Shown: positions 1 to 10,307 of the stretch, piece by piece
How positions within the stretch are numbered: position 1 is the first letter of the stretch
Layout: every line of letters starts with the position of its first letter
Assembly (NCBI GenBank): GCA_947626355.1
Contig: CANQRV010000002.1
Coordinates: 1-64,000, forward strand
Source: an uncultured Muribaculaceae bacterium
GTDB taxonomy: Bacteria > Bacteroidota > Bacteroidia > Bacteroidales > Muribaculaceae
DNA length: 64,000 bases
Direction: 5' to 3'
Notes under the pieces: model-generated
Database searches by the model: none
What the model saw: only the letters and a program-made list of their open reading frames with translations
What the model was told of the DNA's origin: nothing
Made by a program: the position numbers and the translations under genes

Positions 1-29
1 AAAGCGGGAGAGTAGGTAATCGCCACCTT
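1..29 (+). rRNA. rrf: 3' end of 5S rRNA (partial, cut by window edge)
   Basis: gcgggagagtaggtaatcgccacc matches the conserved 5S 3'-terminal GGGAGAGTAGGTcrtCGCC pattern; a terminator hairpin follows directly. Confidence 0.72.
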
Positions 30-36
30 AAAAAGA

Positions 37-69
37 GAATCCCTTCGGGTCGCAAACCCGGAGGGATTC
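37..69 (+). terminator. rRNA operon terminator hairpin
   Basis: GAATCCCttCGGGT-cgcaa-ACCCGgaGGGATTC inverted repeat just after the 5S end. Confidence 0.7.
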
Positions 70-150
70 ATATTATACATGAAGTCAGACCTTATCACGC
101 CGATGGTGATCAGGTAATCTAATTGCCGTCCCTACAGCACAATGAATGGT

Positions 151-187
151 GCCTGACAGGCGGACGCTTTGAAAAGCGTCCCTACAG
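151..187. repeat. TGTAGGGAC-type intergenic hairpin element, copy 1
   Basis: gcctgacaggcggacgctttgaaaagcgtccctacag; similar copies near 11004 and 31649. Confidence 0.6.
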
Positions 188-224
188 ATCCGTAAAGCAT
201 TTTATTATTGCAAGTATATGATAT

Positions 225-263
225 GCAATCAGGCGGGAGGCCATCAGCCTCCCGCCTGATTGC
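225..263. terminator. Perfect 17-bp-stem hairpin terminator
   Basis: GCAATCAGGCGGGAGGC-catca-GCCTCCCGCCTGATTGC downstream of the minus-strand TonB receptor. Confidence 0.75.
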
Positions 264-281
264 AAAGGGCCAGCCTGCCTC

Positions 282-2693
282 TCAGAATTCCATGCTGAGC
301 CTTACATTAAACTGACGCCTGGTAAGATAATTCGGCACCGCATACTGGATATTGTTGACGTCTGTAACCCAGTAGTAGCTGCTGACGTTGGAGATATCGA
401 AGAGATTGAAGACATCCACTCCTATTACGATGCTTTTGAAATGACGCCAGAAATTATACGGTCTTACCCCATCGGTTGGCGCACCTACGAGCTGGTAGCT
501 CAGTCCTATGTCTACACGCTTATATGCCGGAGCGCGGAAATAGGCGTCGCTACGTTTTATTCTCGGTGGTGTCATCGTGAGTCCGTCGGAGAATACTCCG
601 CGCAGGCTGAACTTCAGCTTAGGAAATTTTGGGAAGTAATCGGTGAAATAAAGTCCCACGGAATAGCGCTGGTCGCTCGGCAGCGGCACTTTCTTGCCGT
701 CGAGTGTCTGCTGTGTCTTCATCAGAGAGAACGTCAGCCAGGAATCGCTTCCGGCTACGAACTGCCCGAAGAGCTTGAAGTCAAGACCCATCACGTATCC
801 CTTGCTGTCGTTGACACCCGAATAATTGATCTTGAGATTGTCATATTCGTATGAGATCAGATTTGCGAGATTCTTGTAATAGGCTTCGGCCGTGATCTTG
901 AAGGGACGGTTAATGGCCCGGAATGTATAATCTGTACCGAGAAGCACCTGTATGCTCCTCGGCGACTTGATATCCTTGTTAAGGAGGATGTAGGCGTTGT
1001 CGTGAGCGTCGATCTGCTCCTGGCGGTATTCCTTATAGAAAGGAGACTGGTAATAGAGTCCGGCCGCTATGCGGTAGTTCCATCGGTTGTATTCGATAGG
1101 GGAGATGGATAGATTGACTCGCGGCGAGGCGAGAAACTCCTTGTTGAAATCCCAGTAGGAGAGCCTGACACCGGCATTGATGGTCATGAATGCCTTCGAT
1201 GATTCCAGATAGATGGCGTCCTCGGCGTAGAAGGCGAAGCGGTTGGTCGATACATCCTGACGGGATGTGAGATTATATATGAGGTGTACGCCCTCCGGAG
1301 CCGTAGGCAGAGAATATCCGGCGCTGTCGCGCCATTCCCATTCGCGGGTGCGGTCGGTGAATTTCTCCCGCTGATACACGAGTCCGTAAGAGATGTGGTT
1401 GCTGCGGAAGGTCGTGGTGCCTTTCAGAAAGCCCTGGATCACGCTTGCCTTGAGGCGTGTGCGGGAGTGCTCCATATATTTCCCCACACCGAGCTGGCCG
1501 CCCACGGCGTCATCGCCCACGGTGCCGGCCTGGTCAAGCCAGTATTCACCGGAGATGTCGTAACTCACGAACTCGTTGGTGAGGAATCCCGACAGACCGA
1601 ACGAGAATGCCGTGGCCCTGTTGCGGCGGTAGTTGACGGAGAGTGAACCGAGATAGGTCTCGAACTTGTCTTTCTCCTCTCCGTCGAAATAGACCCTGAA
1701 GTGTTTGGTGTCTTCCGACGTCCCGAAACTGGTCTCGCGGTCTGCCGGCTTGAAGTTATAGTGGTTTACGGCTATGTTGCCGAGGAAATTCACGCTCCAG
1801 CGGTCGTTGGGTTTGAGCGTGATGTTGGTCTGGTAGTCGAGATATGACGGATCATACTCCCCCTTGGTGTCGAGCGAGGAGAGCAGGGAGTTGTTTTTCT
1901 TGTAGCGAAAGCCGTGGAGCTGCGAGAACTTGCCAGAATTCTGGCCGAGGGCGAGGCTACCGCCCATAAGGCTGAGCCCTACGGAGCCCTCGAATGCCTC
2001 CGGCTCGCGGTAGGTGATGTCGAGCGCAGACGACATCTTGTCGGCGTAGCGGGCCGGAAATCCACCCGACGAGAACTTGATGTTGCCCACCATGTCGGGA
2101 TTGATGATGCTGAGGCCCTCCTGCTGGCCGCTCCTCACGAGCTGTGGACGGTAGATCTCCACTCCGTTGATGTAGACGGAATTCTCGTCAAACGATCCGC
2201 CTCTGACGGAATACTGCGAGCTCATCTCGTTGCTGCTGTTGACGCCCGGCATCGTGGCGAGCATCGCCTCAACGCTGCCTCCCGACACGTCGGGCGACAG
2301 CTTGTAGCTCTCCGTGTCGAAGGTCTGCATGCCGTTGATGTTGTTGCGGAATCCCGTCACCTCCACCTCGGCGAGCTCCGTGTCTTCGGGATACATCCTG
2401 ACGTTGACGGTCAGTTCCCCCTGGGGCTTGATGAGCTTATGGTTGACGGTCTTGAAGCCGATGCAGCTGAATATGATGTCGATGGTGTCGCGGGGAGCCA
2501 CCGTCAGCTGATAGAGACCCTGAAGGTCGGTGTTGGTGCCGATCGCGGTGCCGGCTATCCTCACGGTGGCGAATTCCACCGGCTTGTCTTCGTTGTCGAT
2601 CACCTTGCCGCTGATCTTCACGTTCTGCCCCCAGATGGCGGCGAGCGGCATCAGAAGTGCCGCCAGTAGTATGTAAAAACGCTTCGTTTCCAT
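282..2693 (-). CDS. TonB-dependent receptor with N-terminal carboxypeptidase-like regulatory domain
   Basis: 803 aa; signal peptide, KISGKVIDNEDKPVEFATVRIAGTAIGTNTDLQGLY domain, plug and beta-barrel, C-terminal F. Confidence 0.9.
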   Translation of the reverse strand: METKRFYILLAALLMPLAAIWGQNVKISGKVIDNEDKPVEFATVRIAGTAIGTNTDLQGLYQLTVAPRDTIDIIFSCIGFKTVNHKLIKPQGELTVNVRMYPEDTELAEVEVTGFRNNINGMQTFDTESYKLSPDVSGGSVEAMLATMPGVNSSNEMSSQYSVRGGSFDENSVYINGVEIYRPQLVRSGQQEGLSIINPDMVGNIKFSSGGFPARYADKMSSALDITYREPEAFEGSVGLSLMGGSLALGQNSGKFSQLHGFRYKKNNSLLSSLDTKGEYDPSYLDYQTNITLKPNDRWSVNFLGNIAVNHYNFKPADRETSFGTSEDTKHFRVYFDGEEKDKFETYLGSLSVNYRRNRATAFSFGLSGFLTNEFVSYDISGEYWLDQAGTVGDDAVGGQLGVGKYMEHSRTRLKASVIQGFLKGTTTFRSNHISYGLVYQREKFTDRTREWEWRDSAGYSLPTAPEGVHLIYNLTSRQDVSTNRFAFYAEDAIYLESSKAFMTINAGVRLSYWDFNKEFLASPRVNLSISPIEYNRWNYRIAAGLYYQSPFYKEYRQEQIDAHDNAYILLNKDIKSPRSIQVLLGTDYTFRAINRPFKITAEAYYKNLANLISYEYDNLKINYSGVNDSKGYVMGLDFKLFGQFVAGSDSWLTFSLMKTQQTLDGKKVPLPSDQRYSVGLYFTDYFPKFPKLKFSLRGVFSDGLTMTPPRIKRSDAYFRAPAYKRVDIGLSYQLVGAPTDGVRPYNFWRHFKSIVIGVDVFNLFDISNVSSYYWVTDVNNIQYAVPNYLTRRQFNVRLSMEF

Positions 2694-2753
2694 TGAAAAT
2701 AAAACGAGGCGCCGATATGGTTTATTATAAATGCGGCAGTGCCCTGGTAGGCG

Positions 2754-3452
2754 TCAACCGCACTCTATGACTCTGATCCTTATATCTTCCGTCTTGGAGC
2801 CGGCATATCTTTCGAGAAGGCGGATTATGAGGCTTATTGTCTCGTCGGCTGGTGTCTCTTCTTCATACATGTTCACGAGCATAAGCAGATGTCTGGTGTC
2901 GGAGGTGAGCTTGGTGCGTTCCTCATCACTTGTCGGCGTGCCGATGCCCCCTTTGCGGTCGGCATACACCGGCAGCCCGTCGATGTTGAGCGGTCCGCGC
3001 CCTATGGCCTCGAAACTGTCGTCAGTCCGACCGCGACGCAGAGTCAGCCTGTCGCCATCTATCTTGTCGGCGTCGAAGCCGCCGATGCTGTAGCCGGTGA
3101 GTATCGATATGAGGTTTATCACGTCGATCAGAGTAGTGGTGCGGTAGATACCCTTGCCGTTGACAAGCCTGCGGCACAGGGCTTCGGCCGACGGGCGGTA
3201 GCGGTTGGGGTCCTTGCCGAGTGCCTTGTAGGCGCGGCGCGTGCCTGCGATAGCCGGGCGCTTGTTGATCTGCTGTAGCTCATAGTTTGACGCTATAAGG
3301 CGCCCGGCTTCCTCTATCTCCTGCCAGAGCCCGTCGCTCGTCGTGCAGTTGCCAGCCGTGGCCTCGATCTGGATCACTCTCAGGCCCGGGGCCGCTTTCC
3401 TTATCTCGTCGCTGAATTCAATCTGTATCATTCCTGTCTTATAACGGCTCAT
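2754..3452 (-). CDS. B3/B4 (PheT-like tRNA-editing) domain protein
   Basis: GPLNIDGLPVYADRKGGIGTPTSDEERTKL motif; the longer ORF start (3575) runs through a repeat element, so the start is probably 3452 or 3431. Confidence 0.75.
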   Translation of the reverse strand: MSRYKTGMIQIEFSDEIRKAAPGLRVIQIEATAGNCTTSDGLWQEIEEAGRLIASNYELQQINKRPAIAGTRRAYKALGKDPNRYRPSAEALCRRLVNGKGIYRTTTLIDVINLISILTGYSIGGFDADKIDGDRLTLRRGRTDDSFEAIGRGPLNIDGLPVYADRKGGIGTPTSDEERTKLTSDTRHLLMLVNMYEEETPADETISLIIRLLERYAGSKTEDIRIRVIECG

Positions 3453-3461
3453 GATGTTACT

Positions 3462-3495
3462 GGCTTGTAGGGACATGCCTCCGGCATGTTTCCCC
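3462..3495. repeat. TGTAGGGACATGCC hairpin element, copy A
   Basis: ggcttgtagggacatgcctccggcatgttt, repeated at 38772 and 51245. Confidence 0.65.
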
Positions 3496-3525
3496 ACTGT
3501 CCATTGCAATCGTTGATATATGACT

Positions 3526-3572
3526 CGGAGCCGGAAGGCTGTCGCTCTGGCAACTCTCCGGCTCCGTTTTTT
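3526..3572 (+). terminator. Hairpin plus T-run
   Basis: CGGAGCCGGA...TCCGGCTCCG followed by TTTTTT. Confidence 0.45.
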
Positions 3573-3595
3573 CATTCACGCTGGTTGGGTCCGTC

Positions 3596-4150
3596 TTACT
3601 TGAAAAGCTGGGGCGCAACATATGTGCGGGATGCGAGCTGACGGTCGAGCTGGTAGATGCCGGAGCCGTCCTCTCCGATCAGCGTAAGGTCGTCGATGAT
3701 CTCCCGCACGTTTTCTTCTTCCTCCACCTGCTCTGCGATGAAGGTGTTGAGCATCTGGCGGGTGGCGAAGTCCTGTTCCTTCTCGGCCAGGGCATAGAGG
3801 TCGTGGATCAGGCGTGTCACGGCCATCTCATGCTCCAGGGTCTTTGCGAAAGCCTCCTGAAGGGTATCCCACTGCTGGGGCACGTCGTTGATGGCCTGAA
3901 GGCTCACGCGGCGGTTCTGGGCGTGGATATAGTCGACGAGGGCGAGGGCATGGGCCTGCTCCTCCTGAAACTGGATGCGAAACCAGTTGGCGGCGCCGCG
4001 GCGTCCCATGGTCTGGAAGTTGTTTGACATGGAGAGATAGAGATAAGCCGACCAGAATTCGGCGTTCACCTGCTTGTTGAGAGCAGCTGCCATTGCATCA
4101 CTAATCATGATAGTGTAAATTAAATTTCGGTTTATGTTTTTACAGTGCAA
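3596..4150 (-). CDS. ftnA: Ferritin
   Basis: MISDAMAAALNKQVNAEFWSAYLYLSMSNNFQ... ferritin-like; likely start at MISDAM near 4108. Confidence 0.92.
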   Translation of the reverse strand: MHCKNINRNLIYTIMISDAMAAALNKQVNAEFWSAYLYLSMSNNFQTMGRRGAANWFRIQFQEEQAHALALVDYIHAQNRRVSLQAINDVPQQWDTLQEAFAKTLEHEMAVTRLIHDLYALAEKEQDFATRQMLNTFIAEQVEEEENVREIIDDLTLIGEDGSGIYQLDRQLASRTYVAPQLFK

Positions 4151-4299
4151 ATTTAGTCATTTATGGCCGACGCACAAAATATTTGTACATTTTTAATGCC
4201 CGGACGTATCCCGCGGATGAAGCCGGTTATTGCTTTTTGCAAAAAGATTTTGTAATTTCGCATCTGTTTTGACATCCGACAATAAATACTCTACATATA

Positions 4300-5670
4300 A
4301 TGGCCCAGAAACCTTCTATACCCAAAGGCACACGCGATTTCTCACCCGTGGAAATGGCTCGCCGCAACTATATCTTCGATACCATCAGGGACGCCTTCCG
4401 TCTCTTCGGATACCAGCAGATCGAGACCCCGGCAATGGAAAACCTCTCCACCCTGATGGGCAAATACGGCGAGGAGGGCGACAAGCTCCTCTTCAAGATC
4501 CTCAACTCCGGCGACTGCTTCAAGTCGACATGCGACCAGGAGCTTATCGAGCGCAACATTCCGCGCCTCACAGCCAAGATCTGCGAGAAGGGACTCCGCT
4601 ATGACCTCACGGTGCCATTCGCCCGCTTCGTCGTGCAGAACCGCAACGACCTCCAGATGCCTTTCAAGAGGTTTCAGATCCAGCCCGTATGGCGCGCCGA
4701 CCGCCCGCAGAAGGGACGCTACAGGGAGTTCTATCAGTGTGACGCCGACGTCGTGGGCTCCGACTCCCTCATCAACGAGATTGAGCTCCTCTCGCTCATC
4801 GATTATGTGATGGGCAGGTTCGGCATCCGTGTGGCCGTAAAGCTCAATAACCGCAAGGTGCTCTCCGGCGTCGCCGAGACCATAGGCGCCGCCGACAAGC
4901 TCATCGACATCACGGTGGCCATCGACAAGATCGATAAGATAGGCATCGACAACGTCAACGCAGAGCTCCGCGAGAAGGGTCTCGATGAGACCCAGATCGA
5001 ACGTCTCCGTCCGCTTCTCGAGCTTCAGGGCACCAACGACGAGAAGCTCGACGTGCTCGACAGCCTCTTCGCCGACAGCGAGACGGGTCGCAAAGGAGTG
5101 GAGGAGCTGCGCGAGGTGCTCGCAGGCATCGAAGCCATCGGCCACAAGTCGGCCATCGAGCTTGACGTCTCCCTCGCCCGCGGCCTCAACTACTATACCG
5201 GCACCATCATCGAGATCAAGGCCCTCGACGTGGAGATCGGAAGCATCACGGGCGGCGGCCGCTACGACAACCTAACCGGCGTCTTCGGCATGCCCGGCCT
5301 CTCTGGAGTGGGCATCTCGTTCGGCGCCGACAGGATCTACGACGTGCTCAACCAGCTTAACCTCTATCCGGAGGATGTCTCCTCCGCAGTCGATGTCATC
5401 TTCCTCAACCTCGGCAGCGCCGAGGTCATGCGCTCCCTCCAGCTCGCAGCCGCGCTGCGACGCGAGGGTGTCTCGGCAGAGGTCTATCCCGACCCCGTGA
5501 AGATGAAGAAGCAGCTCACCTACGCCAACACCAAGGGCATCCCTTATGTGGCCATCATCGGCGAGTCGGAGCTCGAGAAAGGCGTCGTGACGCTCAAGGA
5601 TATGGCCGGCGGCTGCCAGTGTGAGCTGACCCCCGACGCGCTTGTGGCCCAACTGAAAAAGCAGTGCTGA
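4300..5670 (+). CDS. hisS: Histidyl-tRNA synthetase
   Basis: [12 protein letters not shown], class II motifs, [13 protein letters not shown]. Confidence 0.97.
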   Translation: MAQKPSIPKGTRDFSPVEMARRNYIFDTIRDAFRLFGYQQIETPAMENLSTLMGKYGEEGDKLLFKILNSGDCFKSTCDQELIERNIPRLTAKICEKGLRYDLTVPFARFVVQNRNDLQMPFKRFQIQPVWRADRPQKGRYREFYQCDADVVGSDSLINEIELLSLIDYVMGRFGIRVAVKLNNRKVLSGVAETIGAADKLIDITVAIDKIDKIGIDNVNAELREKGLDETQIERLRPLLELQGTNDEKLDVLDSLFADSETGRKGVEELREVLAGIEAIGHKSAIELDVSLARGLNYYTGTIIEIKALDVEIGSITGGGRYDNLTGVFGMPGLSGVGISFGADRIYDVLNQLNLYPEDVSSAVDVIFLNLGSAEVMRSLQLAAALRREGVSAEVYPDPVKMKKQLTYANTKGIPYVAIIGESELEKGVVTLKDMAGGCQCELTPDALVAQLKKQC

Positions 5671-5671
5671 C

Positions 5672-6883
5672 ATGGAAAAGATATCCAAGGAGTCGTTTCT
5701 GCTCCGCCAGCCCTCGTTTCCGAAGGTGTCGGCCACCGATCCTTACTACTATGACCTCGTCAACAGGCTGATGGAGGTGGCGGAGAAGCGCCGCCTCCTC
5801 TCCGGCTGGCCCGAGGCGGTGGTGCAGCGCGCCGCGCTCTGCGTCATCGGCTATTATCAGGACACCATCACCGACGCCGGTCTCTGGCATTCATTCATCG
5901 ATGAGTGCCGGCGCCGCTACGGCCGCTGGCTTCCGTTCTTTGAAGTGGCTGACGATTACATACCCTACGAGCTCAACCGCGAGGACGTGAGGTTTGTGGT
6001 GTGGTATGCCCTGGCGATGAACTATGAGAACCGCCGGATGCTCTACCCCCTCGACAAGGAGGTGATGGCTGCTGCCGACGCATGGCACGAGCTGCTCGAC
6101 AGCGTCTACGATGACGCTCCCACACCAGAGGACTACAATCTGGCGATCGCCTTCGACCTGCATGAGAAAACCGACCACAAGGCCATCTACGACTACGGCT
6201 ACTGGCTTTTCATGCACTCCTGGCTCATGGCTCCCGCCTTCGCACTCTCCATGGCCGAGCTCCTCAAGGGGATCGACCTCGACGATGAGTCGCAGGTGGG
6301 GGAGATCAACAAGCGCGTGGAGCAGGCCTTCATGGAAGACCCCACGGGTCCGCTGGCATATTATGTGGTGGAGTGGCTGAGCCTCATCATCGACCGAAAG
6401 CCCCTGCCGGAGCAGAAGCCGCAGGAAAGCGGCAACACCGCGCCGCATCCCTATTACGAGGGATTCATCAAGGCTACGGAAGGGGAGATACTGAAGTTTT
6501 TCGACAGGTATGACGACCTCAACGATTTCTTCATCAAGGCTCTTGGATGGGATCCCGCGCAGCGCCATCTCCAGCAGCTGGAGGGAAGCGATGACTTCGT
6601 GGTGATGATCAACAGGGAGAAAGGGATGCTCGTGGCCCACGATGTGGCCCGCTGCATCAAGGCTCCCATCAACCCTTACTACGACGAGGCATTCGCGCGT
6701 GAGCATGCCATCGATCTCTTCACCGTAAGGGGAGTGTGCCCGGCCGACCTGCTGACCTATTGCGCCTCGAAGGGATGGATTCCCGACGCCGCCTTCCCAG
6801 GCACCGACGACCGCTGGCTCGTGGCCGACAACTGGGACTTCATCGCCCGCTGCTACCTGCAGCAGTATTACCGGGGCGACTGA
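5672..6883 (+). CDS. Conserved protein of unknown function downstream of hisS (possibly DUF3843-like)
   Basis: 403 aa ORF starting 2 nt after the hisS stop; family assignment from memory only. Confidence 0.7.
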   Translation: MEKISKESFLLRQPSFPKVSATDPYYYDLVNRLMEVAEKRRLLSGWPEAVVQRAALCVIGYYQDTITDAGLWHSFIDECRRRYGRWLPFFEVADDYIPYELNREDVRFVVWYALAMNYENRRMLYPLDKEVMAAADAWHELLDSVYDDAPTPEDYNLAIAFDLHEKTDHKAIYDYGYWLFMHSWLMAPAFALSMAELLKGIDLDDESQVGEINKRVEQAFMEDPTGPLAYYVVEWLSLIIDRKPLPEQKPQESGNTAPHPYYEGFIKATEGEILKFFDRYDDLNDFFIKALGWDPAQRHLQQLEGSDDFVVMINREKGMLVAHDVARCIKAPINPYYDEAFAREHAIDLFTVRGVCPADLLTYCASKGWIPDAAFPGTDDRWLVADNWDFIARCYLQQYYRGD

Positions 6884-7611
6884 AACTTCTTTTTGCGAAA
6901 CATGCTCATCAGCTTCAGCTTTATGACGCCAAACATGGCCTCGCCGAAGATCGATGAGTTCATCTTGGATGTGCCGAGCTGCCTGTTGATGAATATGATG
7001 GGCAGCTCGGTGATCTTGAATCCCATCTTGTAGGCCTTGAACTTCATCTCGATCTGGAAGGCATACCCCTTGAACTCTATGCCGTCGAGGTCGATGGCCT
7101 CCAGCACACGGCGGCGGTAGCATACGAAGCCGGCTGTGGAGTCGCGGAGCTTCATGCCGGTGATGAGCCTGACGTATGCCGAGGCGAAATAAGACATCAG
7201 CACGCGCCCCATCGGCCAGTTCACCACATTCACGCCGGAGATGTAGCGCGAGCCGATGCAGAGGTCGGTGCCTTTGTCCTTGCATTCGTGATAGAGGCGC
7301 GTCAGGTCGGCGGGGTTGTGGGAGAAGTCGGCGTCCATCTCTATCACGTAGCCATAGTCTCTCTTGAGCGCCCACTTGAAGCCGTGGATGTAGGCCGTGC
7401 CGAGGCCGAGCTTGCCGGCGCGGCGTTCGAGATGGATGCGCCCCGGGTATTCCTTCATGAGTCGCTCCACGGCTTCCGCTGTGCCGTCGGGCGAGTTGTC
7501 GTCGATTACGAGCACATCGAAATTGTCGGGAAACTTCATCACCGTTTCCAGTATGTTGGAGATATTCTCTATCTCGTTGTAGGTGGGTATGATTACAAGT
7601 ACGTCGCTCAT
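6868..7611 (-). CDS. Polyprenol monophosphomannose synthase-like GT2 glycosyltransferase
   Basis: VLVIIPTYNEIENISNI...VIDDNSPDGTAEAV...EMDADFSHNPADL; start moved to MSDVLVII because a promoter lies inside the longer ORF. Confidence 0.88.
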   Translation of the reverse strand: MSDVLVIIPTYNEIENISNILETVMKFPDNFDVLVIDDNSPDGTAEAVERLMKEYPGRIHLERRAGKLGLGTAYIHGFKWALKRDYGYVIEMDADFSHNPADLTRLYHECKDKGTDLCIGSRYISGVNVVNWPMGRVLMSYFASAYVRLITGMKLRDSTAGFVCYRRRVLEAIDLDGIEFKGYAFQIEMKFKAYKMGFKITELPIIFINRQLGTSKMNSSIFGEAMFGVIKLKLMSMFRKKKFQSPR

Positions 7612-7687
7612 TTTAATAATTCGGCTTAATATGCTTTGAAAATCAAGCTGATCAAGCTTGATTCCCGACGTTGGAGATAAACTCTCT

Positions 7688-7696
7688 GCAAAGTTA
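7688..7696 (-). promoter_or_regulatory. Bacteroidetes -7 promoter element (TAACTTTGC)
   Basis: reverse complement of gcaaagtta, upstream of the glycosyltransferase. Confidence 0.6.
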
Positions 7697-7753
7697 ATAA
7701 AAAAACGCGGCACTATATGCCATCATAATCTGAATTCTCATCATGGCTTGCAG

Positions 7754-7796
7754 ATAAAAGGCCGGAGACTCTATATTCAAGTCTTCGGCCTTTTAT
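7754..7796 (-). terminator. Hairpin terminator
   Basis: ATAAAAGGCCGgAGACT...AGTCTtCGGCCTTTTAT. Confidence 0.75.
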
Positions 7797-7818
7797 GATT
7801 GAGAGATGTCGGGTTAGG

Positions 7819-8896
7819 TCAGTGCACAATTACTTTCCTGGAGCCGTTTTCGTCGTTGAGTATATAGAACCCTTTTCCCAGCTTCCGGATATCTGACTCT
7901 TTAAGACCGGATGCTTTTTTCACTCCATCTAACGTAAAGACATCAAACAGTCTGTCGTTTTCACCGGCATTCTCTATCCCTGCTCCTGGTATGTTGGCTA
8001 CGCGATAAGTGAAATCGGCCTCTACGGGATATTGGTAGATTCCTGTCGCCATATCAAAGAAATTATTGTCCAGAAACCGTTCAGACTCAATCTCCATATT
8101 GCAATGATTTGGATATCCGAAGTATTCCAAAAACAGATAACCATTATCAGGAGTGTTATCATTGATTTTGATATCATAGCCTCTTCCTACCAGAAATGGT
8201 GTGAATAGATTTATGGGTTCTCCGGTTTTTGTGAATAATACAGAGGAATTATCTGCCATTGCACAATGCTGCGCATAGCTGGAGGCAATCTCTGCATGTT
8301 CCGGAATGAATAACTCTTCGCCCGAGTAGAATACTTTATCATATTCTTCCTCGATATTGAAATCTATTCTTGACATGTCTTCAATCCATGGACTGAAAAT
8401 CTCCTTATAGCTTTCTTCAGATATTTTTTGGGAATGATATGTTCTTTAGTGTCAGACCTTTGAAAGACGATGCGATGTCAAAAAATTCTGGACACGATGT
8501 CGATTTAAAAGCTATATTCTCAATCCCGGAGTCAGCAAAAGCATTATTCTGTATTAGTTCCAGAGAATCAGGAAGGGTGATTCCCTTTAATGAGATGCAC
8601 CCATAGAATGCATCGTTGCCGATATGTTTTATCGTTGAAGGCAGCTCTATGCCGGTTAGCCAGTAGTTGCAGTAGAATGCCTTGTCCAAAATATATTCAA
8701 CAGGAAGTGTTACACCGTTGTAATTTATACTCTCGGGGATGATGACAAAGTCGGGATTGCTTTCTTCAGATAGAGACATGACTTCGGCATGCTCATATTG
8801 AATACGATAGACTACACCATCGATCGCTTCCTCTGAAAAGGCATATACCGAAATCACCGATATGAGCGCCATCAATATAGATATGATTCTCTTCAT
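7819..8896 (-). pseudogene. Frameshifted BspA-like LRR surface protein (two ORFs 8417-8896 and 7819-8376)
   Basis: signal peptide and LRRs in ORF 8417-8896; continuation ISEESYKEIFSPWIEDMSRIDF and T9SS-like tail (VFTLDGVKKAS...GKGFYILNDENGSRKVIVH) in another frame; junction at A6 run (8424-8429). Confidence 0.7.
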
Positions 8897-8911
8897 GACT
8901 CACCTCCTTCT

Positions 8912-9193
8912 CTATCGAGTAACACCATATACCATGCAATTTCCGATATAAATCTTTTCGGTTCCGTGTGAATTGCTTTCGCTATCATCCCTATATGAAG
9001 GATTTTCGTCAAAAGCGGGGACTCTGGTCCCGCCGTTAAGTTGGCCCATGAAGTCATCGGCCACTTTAATCGCTGATAGAAAGGCTTTGCTTTCCTTTTG
9101 CGGCGAGACATCCTCATTTGATGGCATCTCCAGGTGCTCGCATGCTCCCAGAACGATACCAAGAATCAAATAGAAAAGGAGTCTTGATTTCAT
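8912..9193 (-). CDS. Small putative lipoprotein
   Basis: MKSRLLFYLILGIVLGACEH lipobox; 93 aa; preferred over the overlapping ORF 8893-9162. Confidence 0.55.
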   Translation of the reverse strand: MKSRLLFYLILGIVLGACEHLEMPSNEDVSPQKESKAFLSAIKVADDFMGQLNGGTRVPAFDENPSYRDDSESNSHGTEKIYIGNCMVYGVTR

Positions 9194-9338
9194 AATGCAA
9201 GATTTTAAATGTTAACGCCACAAATTTGATAAAAGTAAAGCATTGATGCAAGAAATTTTGCAAAAAAATTAAACGCTTGCGACAATAAGGCTATAATATA
9301 TTGATATTTAGCAGTATATATTAATATTGATATTTGTC

Positions 9339-10307
9339 TTATATGGATTGAGCCTTGATTTCCTGCTTTATTGCCCCTACTCTGATATTATGGCAGATAT
9401 CGTTTATATGCCTATATGTCTTCACGACGTAGGCGCAGGGGTGATACGACTCCTTGCTCTTGCGCAAGTCCTCGTCGCCCATGTCCTCCTCGCGGTTGAC
9501 ATATACAACCTCCGGATGGCTATTCTCTATATGCTGGGCCATGAACGACGCCAGCGCCTGATAGATGCCGCGGTATTCGATGTTTCCCTTCTCCACATGG
9601 GCGAAGAGTGTGTCGCCGATCACTTCGCCGAAGGTGTAGCCGGCAATCTCGCCGTCAATCTCTATCAGCAGCCCATCGAAACCATAGAGGTGATAATTCT
9701 CCAGAACCTTAATCGTCTCGTTGCCTTCGTAGTCGAGAAGCTCCGAGCCGGCATGTCGCTCCATGAAGCGCCTCGTGAAGTCGATGAGCCGTCCGCATTC
9801 TTCCGGCGTGATTGGCTTTACGGTGTAGTCGATGTTGTTGAGGAAATAGTTGAGGTGGTTGCGTTTCTTCTCCATCTTCTTGCCGGAGAAGTGGGTGAAC
9901 TGCTTCAGCTGGTAAAGGTATTCCTTCCATTCCTCGATCTCACTTCCGGCCTCGGCCGGGACGTCGCTGCAGTTGCGCTGCCGGCATTCCACGATGGCAC
10001 GTGGCTCTCCGCATACTCCGCAGTTACATAGTAGCGAGACGGCCCGTTCTCCCTTGCCGTCGCGTGGCGTCTCGTAATAGAGTGCCATGCCGGTGGCCGG
10101 ATCGATGCCGCGCATCAGCAGCGTGTCGTCGACCACGGCATACTGATACTTGAAATAGTCGGTCCACATCAGCACTCCTCCAATCGAATAGTCGCAGGAG
10201 CGTGAGCGGCCGCGGTTGAAGTAGCCGCGTAGTAGTGGTATGTCGTCGATGGTGATTTCCTTGAACTCAAGTCTTAGGGGAGTGGAATGCCCCTTGTCGC
10301 TTTCCAT
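9339..10307 (-). CDS. Phosphatidylglycerol lysyltransferase domain (DUF2156-like, GNAT fold) protein
   Basis: LEFKEITIDDIPLLRGYF...SCDYSIGGVLMWTDYFKYQYAV..., ...EDMGDEDLRKSKESYHP. Confidence 0.8.
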   Translation of the reverse strand: MESDKGHSTPLRLEFKEITIDDIPLLRGYFNRGRSRSCDYSIGGVLMWTDYFKYQYAVVDDTLLMRGIDPATGMALYYETPRDGKGERAVSLLCNCGVCGEPRAIVECRQRNCSDVPAEAGSEIEEWKEYLYQLKQFTHFSGKKMEKKRNHLNYFLNNIDYTVKPITPEECGRLIDFTRRFMERHAGSELLDYEGNETIKVLENYHLYGFDGLLIEIDGEIAGYTFGEVIGDTLFAHVEKGNIEYRGIYQALASFMAQHIENSHPEVVYVNREEDMGDEDLRKSKESYHPCAYVVKTYRHINDICHNIRVGAIKQEIKAQSI

